A stretch of DNA of 64,000 nucleotides from Lysobacter sp. TY2-98 (lineage in GTDB: Bacteria > Pseudomonadota > Gammaproteobacteria > Xanthomonadales > Xanthomonadaceae): assembly GCF_003367355.1 (NCBI RefSeq), contig NZ_CP031413.1, positions 1,530,921-1,594,920 on the forward strand. The letters run 5' to 3'. Positions 19,303 through 28,631 of this stretch are shown piece by piece. Positions within the stretch are counted from its first letter, which is position 1. Each line of letters begins with the position of its first letter. Both the position numbers and the translations under genes were made by a program. The notes beneath the pieces are model-generated. The model did not search any database and was not told the origin of the DNA. It saw nothing but the letters and a program-made list of their open reading frames with translations.

Positions 19303-20103
19303 ATGCATCGCCGCACCGCCCTCGTCCTTGCGCTCGCCCTGCTCGCCTCCGCCTGCGGGCGGGATGCCGCGCCGGACGGGACCGCGCACGCAGCGCATGC
19401 CGTGACGCCGTCCCGCGCGAACGTCGCGAAACTGACCGATGGCCAGCGCCTCGCGCGAATCCTCGATGTCGACAACATCGGGCGTCGCCTCGACATCTTC
19501 GAGCGCATCGCCGGCGAACCCGACGACGCGACCGCGACGACGTCCACCTACACCGTCGCGGGCTGCACCATCGACGTGGAGACGGCCGATCGCGCGATCG
19601 TGTGGATCAACGTCGAACTCACGGGCAGCGCCTGCACGGTGGACCTGACGCCGGTGCTACGCCACCGGCGCGTGGTGCGTCCCGGCGAACCCCTCACGTA
19701 CGGCGAGCTGGAGCGGCTCGTCGGCGATCGCGCGGAGTACAAGGTGCTGTGCCTCGGGTCCACCTGCGGCGACAACGGCCAGCCCGATTTCGAAGCCGTG
19801 TTTCCGGGCGGCGCCAGCTCCAACTACATCGCCGTAGCCGGTGCATCCGACCCGCTGAGCGCCGGCGCACAGCGACAGGTCAAGGAATGGGTACACGCGC
19901 TCACCGCGGCGAATGGCGACTTCCGCGTATTGACCGAGCTGCGCTGCACGCGCGCTTACGACCCGCTCGCGCGCAAGGCGCTGGCGAGCGCGGTGGTGCA
20001 GAAGATCGGTTTCGGCGAGAACGAGGACGCCGACTGCGATCCGGACGACGAGGAAGAGGATGTCGATCCGTCCGTCGAAAGCGCGGGCGTGATCCGCACC
20101 TGA
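19303..20103 (+). CDS. Predicted lipoprotein of unknown function
   Basis: A 266-aa protein. I start it at MHRRTALVLALALLASAC because this gives a normal lipoprotein signal with an LASAC lipobox; an ATG 11 codons upstream is possible and neither has a clear ribosome site. The mature part has four later Cys residues, suggesting disulfides, and an acidic end (DPDDEEEDVDPS). No family recognised. It may be co-transcribed with the barrel upstream. Confidence 0.7.
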   Translation: MHRRTALVLALALLASACGRDAAPDGTAHAAHAVTPSRANVAKLTDGQRLARILDVDNIGRRLDIFERIAGEPDDATATTSTYTVAGCTIDVETADRAIVWINVELTGSACTVDLTPVLRHRRVVRPGEPLTYGELERLVGDRAEYKVLCLGSTCGDNGQPDFEAVFPGGASSNYIAVAGASDPLSAGAQRQVKEWVHALTAANGDFRVLTELRCTRAYDPLARKALASAVVQKIGFGENEDADCDPDDEEEDVDPSVESAGVIRT

Positions 20104-20604
20104 TCGAGCGCGCATCGCGTCGGTGCCAACTCGAAGTTCGATGCCGCTCGACGAGCACATCCGGTGAAGCCGGGGACGCTGGTCAGGCGATCGGACTACG
20201 CGGCGGAAGCTGACGTCAGCGGGAACGCTCCGCCGATGGAAGCCGACGGCTAGGCGTCTACGTCGCGCTCGACGGTTATGAGTCGGGGGCTGTGCCATGG
20301 CGGCGCCCAAACGCGTGGGCCGACCGTCGTCATTGACGCCGCGGAGCGCGATCTCCGTAGTCCTCCGACCATCGCATCCGGGCTCCGCGCCCAGCAGATC
20401 ACCTCGCCTCCCCCGGCAATTCGACCGCCAAGTGACGTTCGCCGGCCGTAAGCAGCCGTTCGTCGCCCGCAGTTGCCCTTTGGTGCAAGACCGCACGCCG
20501 CCACGGCCGTTTGCGCCAGACTGCTTCGGGGCGACGCGTAGCGGCAACCTGCCGGCAACGCGGACGCGGCAGGCTGTGGACACCATGGAATCGGGGGACG
20601 GGCT
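20104..20604. other. 501-bp stretch with no convincing gene
   Basis: Open frames in both directions are Arg/Pro/Ser-rich and match nothing I know. Local base use is less GC-biased at third positions than in neighbours. It may be a decayed gene or intergenic repeat. No hairpin with a U tract, tRNA or IS end was seen. Confidence 0.4.
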
Positions 20605-20949
20605 GTGCTTCTGCCGGAAGGGCGACTTCTTCCGCATGTCACCGACCTCGGCGGCTGCATCGCCAGCCACCGGGTGACGCTCGACCGCGCACCGATCCGC
20701 TGGATGTACCGCTCCCACCCCGTCTGGCCCGGCGATTCCGGCTGGCGGTTCTTCGCCGGCGACGAGGACGACGACGCGATGGTCGACCCCGATCGCTTCG
20801 GCATCTACGCGATCGACGCCATCGCCGCGCTCGATCCGACCATCGTGCCGTGGCTGTTCCAGCCGATCGGCGCCACGCTCGAACGCAACGACGTCGCCGA
20901 AGGATTTGTCGAAGCCGTGGCCTGGCGATCGGCGCACCCGCGCCGGTAA
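20605..20949 (+). CDS. DUF2185 / immunity-protein Imm33-like protein
   Basis: A 114-aa soluble protein with a GTG start. The family pattern is clear: GGCIASHRVTLDRAPIRWMY, DSGWRFFAGDEDDD, FGIYAIDAIAALDPTIVPWL. DUF2185 proteins are small single-domain proteins and many act, or are predicted to act, as immunity proteins (Imm33) in polymorphic toxin loci. No toxin gene is adjacent. The gap upstream looks decayed, so it could be an orphan. A different role is possible. Confidence 0.8.
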   Translation: MLLPEGRLLPHVTDLGGCIASHRVTLDRAPIRWMYRSHPVWPGDSGWRFFAGDEDDDAMVDPDRFGIYAIDAIAALDPTIVPWLFQPIGATLERNDVAEGFVEAVAWRSAHPRR

Positions 20950-21007
20950 TCGCGATCGACGTCCGCGTTGCCGGTATCGTGTCGCTCCCTCGCGCCACGA
21001 CCCGACC

Positions 21008-21850
21008 GTGCCCCACTACACCGGCCCGCTTCTCACTCGCCCCGATGCCGATGCGCTGCTGCGCGCACGCGTTTCGGGCGCCACGGAATGGACGGGCTCG
21101 CTGGATCTCGGCCGCTCGACCGGCACTGCGGTGCTCGGTGCGAACGAATGGCGATGGCGTGACATCGCCTATCCGTATCCGGACCGCGTGAAGGACCGCA
21201 CGATCTACCACTGGGACGGCGACGAATTCGCGCCCGTATCGCGCTACGCGGACTCGCTGATCAAGCTGGTTCCCACCGACTGGGGCGTGCCGACGTTCGA
21301 GATCGACGGCATCAAGATGCTGCCGACGTCGAAGGCCTCGCCGCTCGACGACGCGCGCCGCAAGGTTACGCTGGTCGAACCGCGCGGCAAGGTCGTGCTC
21401 GATACGTGTGGCGGACTGGGCTACTTCGCCGCGTGCTGTCTGGACGCCGGCGTCGCGCGGATCCGCTCGTTCGAGAAGAACGAGGATGTGCTGTGGCTGC
21501 GCACGCTCAATCCTTGGTCGCCCGATCCGGACTCGCCCGAAGCGGGCGGCCGACTCGAACTCACGCACGGCGACGTGTCGAAGGCGATCGTCGACATTGC
21601 CGATGCATCCGTCGACGCCCTGCTGCACGACCCGCCGCGCTTCGGCATCGCCGGCGAACTGTATTCCCAGGCGTTCTATGACCAGCTCGCCCGCGTCGTC
21701 CGTCGCGGCGGCCGCCTGTTCCACTACACCGGCACGCCCAACGCGCTGACCAGCGGCCGCGACGTGCCGAAGGAAGTCGCCAAACGCCTGCAGACGGCCG
21801 GTTTCCGTGCCGAGCCGGCACTCGACGGCGTGCTGGCGGTCCGCCGCTGA
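21008..21850 (+). CDS. SAM-dependent methyltransferase-like protein (COG2521-like)
   Basis: A 280-aa protein starting with GTG at VPHYTGPLLTR; the frame upstream is Arg-rich and unlikely. The Rossmann motif I is VLDTCGGLGYFAACCLDAG, motif II IRSFEKNEDVL, and the motif IV region is ALLHDPPRFGIAGELYS, followed by RRGGRLFHYTGTPN. This pattern resembles a group of archaeal and bacterial methyltransferases related to spermidine synthase. A role in RNA or small-molecule modification is open. Cytoplasmic, single gene. Confidence 0.8.
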   Translation: MPHYTGPLLTRPDADALLRARVSGATEWTGSLDLGRSTGTAVLGANEWRWRDIAYPYPDRVKDRTIYHWDGDEFAPVSRYADSLIKLVPTDWGVPTFEIDGIKMLPTSKASPLDDARRKVTLVEPRGKVVLDTCGGLGYFAACCLDAGVARIRSFEKNEDVLWLRTLNPWSPDPDSPEAGGRLELTHGDVSKAIVDIADASVDALLHDPPRFGIAGELYSQAFYDQLARVVRRGGRLFHYTGTPNALTSGRDVPKEVAKRLQTAGFRAEPALDGVLAVRR

Positions 21851-21937
21851 TCCAGCCCGTGTGACAAATCCTTCCCGTCGAGCGAATCACATGGACATCG
21901 CAGACGCACGGGAACGGAGATGGACGGAGGAATTGCG

Positions 21938-22423
21938 GTGACGCGGGCCGACGCCGGCGAGGAATTCGCCGCGTTGCTGCACGCGCACCGGAACATCGTG
22001 TTCAAGGTCGCCGCCGCGCATGCCTGGCAAGCGGACGACCGCGCGGATCTCGCGCAGGAGATCGCCGCGCAACTGTGGAGCGCATGGCCGCAGTACGACC
22101 CATCGCGACCCTTCACCACGTGGATGTACCGCGTCGCGCTCAACACGGCGATGAGCCATGCGCGTCGCCGCCACCTTGAACGTCGTCACTTCGAACCGCT
22201 CGACGACAGCGACGTCCGCGCACCGTGCGACGACGATGACGCGTTGCTGCTCGCACAAGTCATGGCCGGGCTCGATGCGCCATCGCGCGCACTGCTTCTG
22301 CTGCATCTCGAAGCGCGCAGCAGCGAGGAGATCGCCGAGATCCTCGGCCTCAGCGTCACCGCCGTCACCACCCGACTCAACCGCCTGCGGCAGCGCCTGC
22401 GCGACCGCTACGCCACGCCCTGA
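21938..22423 (+). CDS. ECF sigma factor
   Basis: A 161-aa group 4 sigma-70 factor. Region 2 is EEFAALLHAHRNIVFKVAAA through TTWMYRVALNTA, and region 4 is LDAPSRALLLLHLEARSSEE followed by the helix-turn-helix IAEILGLSVTAVTTRLNRLR. I prefer the GTG start, seven bases after ACGGAGG, over an ATG six codons upstream whose GGAG abuts it. The membrane protein starting 10 bp downstream is probably its co-transcribed regulator. Confidence 0.9.
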   Translation: MTRADAGEEFAALLHAHRNIVFKVAAAHAWQADDRADLAQEIAAQLWSAWPQYDPSRPFTTWMYRVALNTAMSHARRRHLERRHFEPLDDSDVRAPCDDDDALLLAQVMAGLDAPSRALLLLHLEARSSEEIAEILGLSVTAVTTRLNRLRQRLRDRYATP

Positions 22424-22433
22424 GGACACCGAC

Positions 22434-23072
22434 ATGACCACCGAATTCGATCGCCTGCAGGCTGCCTGGTCCGCGCTCGAGCAACGTGTCGACGCGCAGG
22501 ACGCGCGGCTTCTGCAGGTCGAACGCGCCAGCCGGCTCGACGGCCTGCGCCGTCGCCTGCGTCCCGCCGTGACCGGGCAATGGCTGCAACTGGCGCTCGG
22601 CGTCGGCCTCGCGCTGCTCGGCGGCGCGGTATGGCCCGATGGACGCGGCCCGCTGGTGACCGCGTCCGCCATCGTCATCCAGCTTTACGGCATCGCCTGC
22701 ATCGCATGGGGCGTCGTCGCACTCGTCGGACTCGCGCGCCTCGACTACACGGCGCCGGTCATCGCGTTGCAGGCACAGCTGCTGCGCCTGCAGCGGGTGC
22801 ACCTCATCGGCAACATCGGACTCGGCCTGGTGTGGTGGATACTGTGGATCCCGTTCGCGATCACCGTGTTCGGCGCGGTCGGCGGTCGCTATCCCGGCGG
22901 CGTCGGCAGCGTGTTCATGACGATGGTCGGGGTCTGCATCGCCGGCTTCCTGATCAGCCTCGCGGGCATCGCCCTCGGCTGGCGGCACCCGCGAGTCCGG
23001 CGTGTTCTGCAGCGAACGTTCGTGGGCGAACGCTTGCATGAGATGGGCGAGGAACTCGCGGCGATGCACTGA
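22434..23072 (+). CDS. Membrane protein following the ECF sigma factor, possible anti-sigma partner
   Basis: A 212-aa protein. An N-terminal cytoplasmic stretch of about 45 residues with heptad-like charge (MTTEFDRLQAAWSALEQRVD) precedes four membrane segments, the third rich in Trp. The C-terminus is again charged. It lies 10 bp after the ECF gene and is surely co-transcribed. A cytoplasmic N-terminus ahead of membrane segments suits an anti-sigma role, but no classical ZAS zinc motif is present, so that role is inference. Confidence 0.75.
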   Translation: MTTEFDRLQAAWSALEQRVDAQDARLLQVERASRLDGLRRRLRPAVTGQWLQLALGVGLALLGGAVWPDGRGPLVTASAIVIQLYGIACIAWGVVALVGLARLDYTAPVIALQAQLLRLQRVHLIGNIGLGLVWWILWIPFAITVFGAVGGRYPGGVGSVFMTMVGVCIAGFLISLAGIALGWRHPRVRRVLQRTFVGERLHEMGEELAAMH

Positions 23073-23087
23073 GCAACGCCGCCACGC

Positions 23088-23999
23088 TCATCCTTTCGCC
23101 GCCGCCTCCAGCGTCGCGATGTCGATCTTCTTCATCGGCATGAAGGCGCGGACGACGCGGTCGATGACGCCCTGGTCACCGGATGTCATCAGGTCCTGCA
23201 TCCGCGTCGAGCTGATCTGCCACGACAGGCCGAAGCGGTCCTTGCACCAGCCGCACTGCTCGGCCTGTGGCACGGCCGACAGGGCGAGCCAGTGACGATC
23301 GAGTTCGGCCTGGTCGCGACATTGAACGAGGAACGAGACGGCCTCGTTGAACTGGAAGCCGTGTGGATGCGCGCTGTCCATCGCCGCGAACCAGGTGGGG
23401 CCGACGCGGAAGTCCGAATACATGGTCGTGCCCTCGCGATCGGGCGCCATGCCGGCCGGATACGGCACGCGTCGACCATCGCGCGAGCCTTCGAACACGC
23501 TGCGATAGAACGCGCTGGCCTCCTTCGCGCGCCCGACGACGTCGCCGGTGAACAGGAGCGCGGGCACGATGGCCGGTCGCGCTTCGCCTTGAGGGTTCGA
23601 CAGGATCAGCTGCCACGACAGGCCGTAGCGGTCCTCCACCCAGCCGTAGTGCGGACTGAAGGGATAGGCGTCGAGCGGCATCAGCGCCTTGCCGCCGTCG
23701 ATGAGCTTCGACCACGCCGCATCGAGATGCTCACGCGCCTGCGGATCCTGCGACGGATCGAAATTGACGATGAACGACACGCTCGGATTGAACGTGAACA
23801 GCGGGCCCGCGCTGATCGCCATGAACGGCTGGCCGGCCAGCGTGAACGAGACGAGGTCGCAGTCGCCCGACGGCGTGTCGTGCAGCGTCGTGACGTGGTC
23901 GATGCGCGAGTTGGGAAAGACGGAGCAGTAGAACGACGCGGCTTCGCGGGCCTGCGTGTCGAACCACAGGTGCGGCGTGATGGGCGGGACGGTCGACAT
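23088..23999 (-). CDS. Tandem VOC-domain protein (PhnB / 3-demethylubiquinone methyltransferase-like)
   Basis: A 303-aa protein made of two copies of the PhnB-type vicinal-oxygen-chelate fold (about residues 5-140 and 150-285). Each has PHLWF/VPALL, EAASFY or EASAFY, and VEDRYGLSWQ or KDRFGLSWQ. Such proteins bind a metal and act on unknown small molecules; the '3-demethylubiquinone' name is historical. Start chosen at MSTVPPITPHLWF. Cytoplasmic. Confidence 0.88.
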   Translation of the reverse strand: MSTVPPITPHLWFDTQAREAASFYCSVFPNSRIDHVTTLHDTPSGDCDLVSFTLAGQPFMAISAGPLFTFNPSVSFIVNFDPSQDPQAREHLDAAWSKLIDGGKALMPLDAYPFSPHYGWVEDRYGLSWQLILSNPQGEARPAIVPALLFTGDVVGRAKEASAFYRSVFEGSRDGRRVPYPAGMAPDREGTTMYSDFRVGPTWFAAMDSAHPHGFQFNEAVSFLVQCRDQAELDRHWLALSAVPQAEQCGWCKDRFGLSWQISSTRMQDLMTSGDQGVIDRVVRAFMPMKKIDIATLEAAAKG

Positions 24000-24146
24000 G
24001 CGGGCGGTCCGTCGTAGGGGTCGGCGAGGCATATCACAGGCCGGGTTCGCCCGCCGTGTGGCGACTTCAAGCTCGCTTCACACGGCGCCCATCGTGACCT
24101 TGCACCGGAGCGGCACGTTGAACGCACCGCCGCTCGCCGTGAACGC

Positions 24147-25250
24147 ATGTCCCGATCCACCGACTTCGATTTCGATGCCGACGTCGTCATCGTCGGCGCG
24201 AGCTTCGCCGGCGCCGCCTGCGCGCTCGCGGCCGCGCAGCGCGGACTGCGCGTGGTCGTACTCGAACGCAAGCGCGACCCCGGCGAGAAGCTGCACACCA
24301 CCGGCATCATCGTGAAGGAAGCCGCCGAGCAGACGCTGCTCAACCGCGTGCCGGCACCGATGACGCGACGCATCGAACAGGTGCGCCTGTACGCACCGAA
24401 TCTCAGTCAGATCGCACTCGCCGCGCCCGGCTACTACTTCCTCACCACGGACACGCCGTCGGTGATGCGCTGGCTGGCCGACGAAATGCGCGTGCACGGC
24501 GCTGACTTGCGACTCGGTTGCGCCTTCACCGATGCCCGCGCGATCGATGGGGGTTGGGAGGTCGAAGGCGTCGGTCGCGCGCGCTATCTCGTCGGCGCCG
24601 ATGGCGCGCGTTCGCGCGTCGCTCGCCGCTGCGGGCTCGGCGAAGTGCGGCAATTCCTGTACGGCGTCGAATACGAATTTCCCGGGGCGAAGCTGGCGCA
24701 GCCGAACGCGCTTCACTGCTTCATCAGCAAGCGTTACGCGCCGGGCTACATCGGCTGGATCGCGCAGAGCCCGATGGGCATCCAGACGGGGCTGGCGCTG
24801 CGCCACGATGCCGCCAATGCGCGCGTACCCGACATCGAAGGTTTCCTGCTGCGCGTCGGCGCTGCGGGCGGTCTGCCGCGACACCTCAAGCCGGGCGCGA
24901 CCCGCGCCGGACTGATTCCGTGCAGCGGTCCGGTCATGGACATGGCGCGCGATCGCGCCATCCTGATCGGCGATGCGGCGGGCATCGTCTCGCCGGTCAC
25001 CGCGGGCGGCATCCATTCCGCGTGGGAACACGGCTGGGCCGTGGGCCGCGCGATCGCCGCGCACCTGCGGGATGGCGGACCCGAAGCGGAGTCCATCGCC
25101 GTCGAGGCCGCACCGCGCTTTCGCACCAAGCGCGCCCTGCGCTGGGCCTACGATCGCCTGCAGTTCGACTGGCCGTTCGATCTGCTGCTGCACTCGCCGC
25201 CGCTGCGCTGGGCAGCCGAGCAGGTCTATTTCCACAAGCGTCGCGGCTGA
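24147..25250 (+). CDS. FAD-dependent oxidoreductase, geranylgeranyl reductase family
   Basis: A 367-aa flavoprotein of the GR2/p-hydroxybenzoate hydroxylase fold. The dinucleotide-binding start is ADVVIVGASFAGAACALAAA, followed by VVLERK; VGADGARSRVARR is the second FAD motif; ILIGDAAGIVSPVTAGGI is the third. It may reduce isoprenoid double bonds or hydroxylate an aromatic. No isoprenoid genes are adjacent, so the substrate is unknown. Confidence 0.88.
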   Translation: MSRSTDFDFDADVVIVGASFAGAACALAAAQRGLRVVVLERKRDPGEKLHTTGIIVKEAAEQTLLNRVPAPMTRRIEQVRLYAPNLSQIALAAPGYYFLTTDTPSVMRWLADEMRVHGADLRLGCAFTDARAIDGGWEVEGVGRARYLVGADGARSRVARRCGLGEVRQFLYGVEYEFPGAKLAQPNALHCFISKRYAPGYIGWIAQSPMGIQTGLALRHDAANARVPDIEGFLLRVGAAGGLPRHLKPGATRAGLIPCSGPVMDMARDRAILIGDAAGIVSPVTAGGIHSAWEHGWAVGRAIAAHLRDGGPEAESIAVEAAPRFRTKRALRWAYDRLQFDWPFDLLLHSPPLRWAAEQVYFHKRRG

Positions 25251-25362
25251 GCTGCAGCACATCGTTGCCCGGTCGATACTGGAGACAGGCGTACGCATCG
25301 TCCGGCTGTCGCATACTGGGCCGAACGGCGCAGGACGCGACCGCCCGCTCCGGAAGAAGGTC

Positions 25363-26253
25363 CTGACCGCCACCCTGCCGCCGCTCGCCGAAATCCTCGA
25401 CCTCTTGCCCGACGCGGTCTGCGTCGTCGATGCCGAAGGTCGATAAATCGATGTAAGCGCGGCGTACGAGCGCATCTTCGGCTACACCTGCGCAGAAGTG
25501 CTGGGGCGGCGGATGATCGATCTCGTGCATCCCGACGATCGCGAAGCCACGCTCGCCGCGGCGCAGCGCGTCATGGGCGGCACGATGCAGCGGCATTTCC
25601 GCAACCGCTACGTGCGCAAGGACGGACGCAGCGTCGACGTGCAGTGGTCCGCCCGCTGGCTGCCGGACTACGGTGTCCGCGTGGCGATCGGTCGCGAGGT
25701 CACCGACCTGCGCCGCGCGGAAGTCGAGCTCGAACATCTCGCGCGCCACGATCCGCTCACCGGGCTGCCCAACCGCTACCACCTGCAACGCGAGCTGCGC
25801 CTGGCGCTCGAGCGCGCGGCCGAAACCGGGACCGGACTGGCGGTGCTCTACATCGACCTCGACGGCTTCAAGGCGGCGAACGATCGCGCCGGACACGCGG
25901 CGGGCGACCTCGTGCTGCGGGACGTCGCGCAACGCCTGCAACAGGCGTTGCGACAGGGCGACCTGCTGGCGCGTGTCGGCGGTGACGAATTCGTCGCGAT
26001 GCTGCCGGGCTGTCGCGATTCGGTCGCCGCAGGGCTCGTCGCCGACACCTTGCGTGCGCGCCTGCAGACGCCGTTCGAATTGACCGAGGGCCAGATCGAT
26101 CTTGATGCCAGCATCGGCATCGCCTGCTTCCCCGGCAACGGCGCCACCGTCGAGGCGCTGCTCGCGTCCGCCGACAGCGCGATGTATGCGATCAAGCGCA
26201 CACGGCCGCACCATGCGGCGGAATATCGAAGCGGCGTCCCGCTGCCGGGCTGA
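25363..26253 (+). pseudogene. PAS-GGDEF diguanylate cyclase interrupted by an in-frame stop
   Basis: The frame reads LAEILDLLPDAVCVVDAEGR, then TAA (25444-25446), then IDVSAAYERIFGYTCAEVLG, so one stop codon sits inside the PAS domain. A TAC-to-TAA change would explain it. No ATG, GTG or usable TTG start exists in frame between the upstream gene and the stop either. The downstream part (GTG at 25498 or ATG at 25513) holds most of PAS and a complete GGDEF domain with RVGGDEFVAML and an RQGD inhibitory site five residues before it. It is either a recent pseudogene, an assembly error, or a truncated but active c-di-GMP synthase. Confidence 0.75.
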
Positions 26254-26398
26254 TTGCACTCACACCGCGTGGACACCGCTGTCGCCGTGCACTGACATGC
26301 TCTGGACACTGCGCTGGCTAGTTTCGAAGCGACCGGTCGCCGACGTAGTCATTGCGTCCACACGCACCGGATGACTTCCGCGCCCCGAGGCCCCGTCC

Positions 26399-26833
26399 AT
26401 GCGCCCTTCCCCGCTGTCCCGCTCGCCCGTCGCCGATGCGCTGTACGGGCTGCTCAATCCGATCCCGTTCGGCTGTTTCGTCGCCGCGCTGATCTTCGAC
26501 GTCACCTACGCACGCAGCGCGCAGATCATGTGGACCAAGGCGGCGGCCTGGCTGATCGTGATCGGGCTGTTCGCCGCGATCGTTCCGCGGCTGGTGAACC
26601 TCGCGCAGGTGTGGTTCACCTCGCGCCGTAGCTTCTCCCGCGCGCATCGCGTCGACTTCTGGCTCAACCTCGTCGCGATCATTGCGGCGGTCGTGAATGC
26701 CTTCGTGCATAGCCGCGATGCCTACGCGGTCGTGCCGACCGGCGAATGGCTGTCCGCGCTCACGGTGGTGCTGATGGCGGTGGGTGCGATCGTCGTCGCC
26801 GTGCACCGCCCGGTGATGGAGGTGCTGCCGTGA
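26399..26833 (+). CDS. DUF2231 family membrane protein
   Basis: A 144-aa protein with four membrane segments (PFGCFVAALIFDVTY, AAAWLIVIGLFAAIV, DFWLNLVAIIAAVV, ALTVVLMAVGAIVVAV). The pattern and length fit DUF2231, a quinone- or heme-linked membrane family of unknown activity. Its stop codon overlaps the start of the sorbosone dehydrogenase gene, a pairing common in bacteria, so the two likely act together, perhaps with the membrane protein receiving electrons. Confidence 0.85.
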   Translation: MRPSPLSRSPVADALYGLLNPIPFGCFVAALIFDVTYARSAQIMWTKAAAWLIVIGLFAAIVPRLVNLAQVWFTSRRSFSRAHRVDFWLNLVAIIAAVVNAFVHSRDAYAVVPTGEWLSALTVVLMAVGAIVVAVHRPVMEVLP

Positions 26834-28137
26834 CCCGCGTCCGCAACGTTCTCGCGCTTGCGCTCACGTCGCTGCTGGCGACCGCGTGCAGCGAGCATGC
26901 GTCGCTCGACCCGTCGCAGCAGTCCGGCGCCAACCCGCCCCTGCCCGACGCGCGCAACTTCCTGCTTCCGCCCATGCAGGTGCCGAAAGGCGTCGGCTGG
27001 GCGAAGGGGCAGACGCCCCAGGTCGCGGCGGGCCTGCACATCGACAAGGTCGCGGGTGATCTCAAGCATCCGCGCCAGTTGCTCGAACTGTCGAACGGCG
27101 ACGTGCTCGTCGTCGAATCCAATGGCCCGGGCACGGAGGCGACGACGACGCCCAAGCAGTGGATCGCCGGCAAGATCAAGGCGAGCTCCGGCAAGGGCGC
27201 GAAGGGCGGCGACCGCATCACGTTGTTGCGGCCGACCGCATCGGGCCCGTGGGAACAGCACGTGCTCGTCGAGCATCTGCACTCGCCATTCGGCGCGCAG
27301 GTGATCGGCGACGCGCTGTACGTCGCCAACACCGACGCGATCGTGCGCTTTCCGTTCCACGTCGGCGACACGCAGATCACCGCGCCGGGCACGTTCTTCA
27401 CCGACCTGCCCGACACCATCAACCACCACTGGACGAAGGCGCTGCTCGCAAATGCGGATGGCTCGAAGCTGTACGTCGGCGTCGGTTCGAACAGCAACGT
27501 CGGCGAGAACGGGCTGGAGGTCGAGTACCGTCGCGCGGCGGTGCTCGAAGTCGATGTCGCTACCGCGAGCAGTCGCATCTATGCCTCGGGCATCCGCAAT
27601 CCGACCGGGCTCGGCTGGAATCCGTGGACGCAGCAACTCTGGGCGATCGCGAACGAACGCGACGAAATCGGTGCGGACCTGGTGCCCGACTACCTGACGT
27701 CGGTGAAGCCCGGCGGGTTCTACGGGTGGCCCTACAGCTATTACGGCCAGCACGAGGACCGTCGGGTGGTGCCGCAGCGGCCGGACCTCGTGAAGAAGGC
27801 CATCCGTCCCGATTACGCGCTGGGTTCGCACGTTGCCGCGCTCGGCATGCTGTTCTCGCAGTCCAATGCATTGCCCGCGGCCTACCAGACCGGCGCCTTC
27901 GTGAGCGAGCACGGCAGCTGGGACCGTTCGCCACTGAGTGGCTACGCCGTGGTGTTCGTGCCGTTCAAGGACGGGCATCCGAATGGGCTCCCGCAAACGC
28001 TCGTGAGCGGCTTTTACTCAAAAGACGAGAAGCAGCTCTACGGCGCGCCCGTCGGCCTCGCACAGGACCGCGACGGCGCGTTGCTGGTTGCGGACGACGT
28101 CGGCAATGCCGTGTGGCGGGTGACAGCTTCACCTTGA
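26830..28137 (+). CDS. PQQ-dependent sugar dehydrogenase (L-sorbosone dehydrogenase family), lipoprotein
   Basis: A 435-aa periplasmic protein with a GTG start in the GTGA overlap with the gene before it. The first residues (MTRVRNVLALALTSLLATAC) form a lipoprotein signal with the LLATAC lipobox. A six-bladed beta-propeller of the sorbosone/glucose dehydrogenase type follows: HPRQLLELSNGDVLVVES, SGIRNPTGLGWNP, ANERDEIG, GGFYGWPYSYYG, LLVADDVGNAVWRV. The family oxidises aldoses or sorbosone with PQQ. No PQQ synthesis genes are nearby. Confidence 0.88.
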   Translation: MTRVRNVLALALTSLLATACSEHASLDPSQQSGANPPLPDARNFLLPPMQVPKGVGWAKGQTPQVAAGLHIDKVAGDLKHPRQLLELSNGDVLVVESNGPGTEATTTPKQWIAGKIKASSGKGAKGGDRITLLRPTASGPWEQHVLVEHLHSPFGAQVIGDALYVANTDAIVRFPFHVGDTQITAPGTFFTDLPDTINHHWTKALLANADGSKLYVGVGSNSNVGENGLEVEYRRAAVLEVDVATASSRIYASGIRNPTGLGWNPWTQQLWAIANERDEIGADLVPDYLTSVKPGGFYGWPYSYYGQHEDRRVVPQRPDLVKKAIRPDYALGSHVAALGMLFSQSNALPAAYQTGAFVSEHGSWDRSPLSGYAVVFVPFKDGHPNGLPQTLVSGFYSKDEKQLYGAPVGLAQDRDGALLVADDVGNAVWRVTASP

Positions 28138-28235
28138 GCGCGGCGTCGCGTCACTGCGTCCCCACGCCGCGGGTTCACCGCGCATCGACCGCGTGACGCG
28201 ACGATGCGTGGAGCCACTATCGATCGAGGCCCACC

Positions 28236-28583
28236 ATGCTGCAGACCGCTGCGATCCTGTTCCTCATCGCTGCCCTCGGCGGCCTCGTCATGGCAGGCAT
28301 CCGCTTCGCCGCGAAGCGCAATCCGCCCGCATGGCTGGCAATGCTGCACGGCCTGCTCGCGGCGTCAGGCCTGACGCTGCTGGTCTATGCGGTCTGCACG
28401 GGCGCGGCGCCGCCGCTCGCAACGCTCGCCGTCGCGCTGTTCCTGTTCGCCGCCGCGGGCGGCGCGGTGATGAGCCTCGTCTACAAGTGGCACGACCGCC
28501 TGCTTCCCGCGTGGCTGGTCATGGCGCACGCGACGCTCGCGGTGCTCGGCTTCCTCTGCGTACTGGCCGCAGCGTTCGGCTGA
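28236..28583 (+). CDS. Small integral membrane protein of unknown function
   Basis: A 115-aa protein with four predicted membrane segments separated by short loops, the loops after the first and third being Arg/Lys-rich (FAAKRNPPAW, VYKWHDRLLP). No family recognised. It stands 98 bp after the sugar dehydrogenase. A terminator hairpin follows. Confidence 0.72.
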   Translation: MLQTAAILFLIAALGGLVMAGIRFAAKRNPPAWLAMLHGLLAASGLTLLVYAVCTGAAPPLATLAVALFLFAAAGGAVMSLVYKWHDRLLPAWLVMAHATLAVLGFLCVLAAAFG

Positions 28584-28591
28584 CGCAGGCG

Positions 28592-28617
28592 TCCGGCGGC
28601 TCCCGACCGGGCCGCCG
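28592..28617. terminator. Hairpin between convergent genes
   Basis: CCGGCGGC and GCCGCCGG pair around a 10-base loop just after the membrane-protein stop and just before the end of the convergent DUF1801 gene. Confidence 0.65.
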
Positions 28618-28631
28618 GGCATTCACGTCGC

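Noticed and set aside
20297..20677. 126-codon frame in the gap before DUF2185
   Set aside because: Ser/Arg/Pro-rich, no conserved motif, overlaps a better-supported GTG-start gene at its end.
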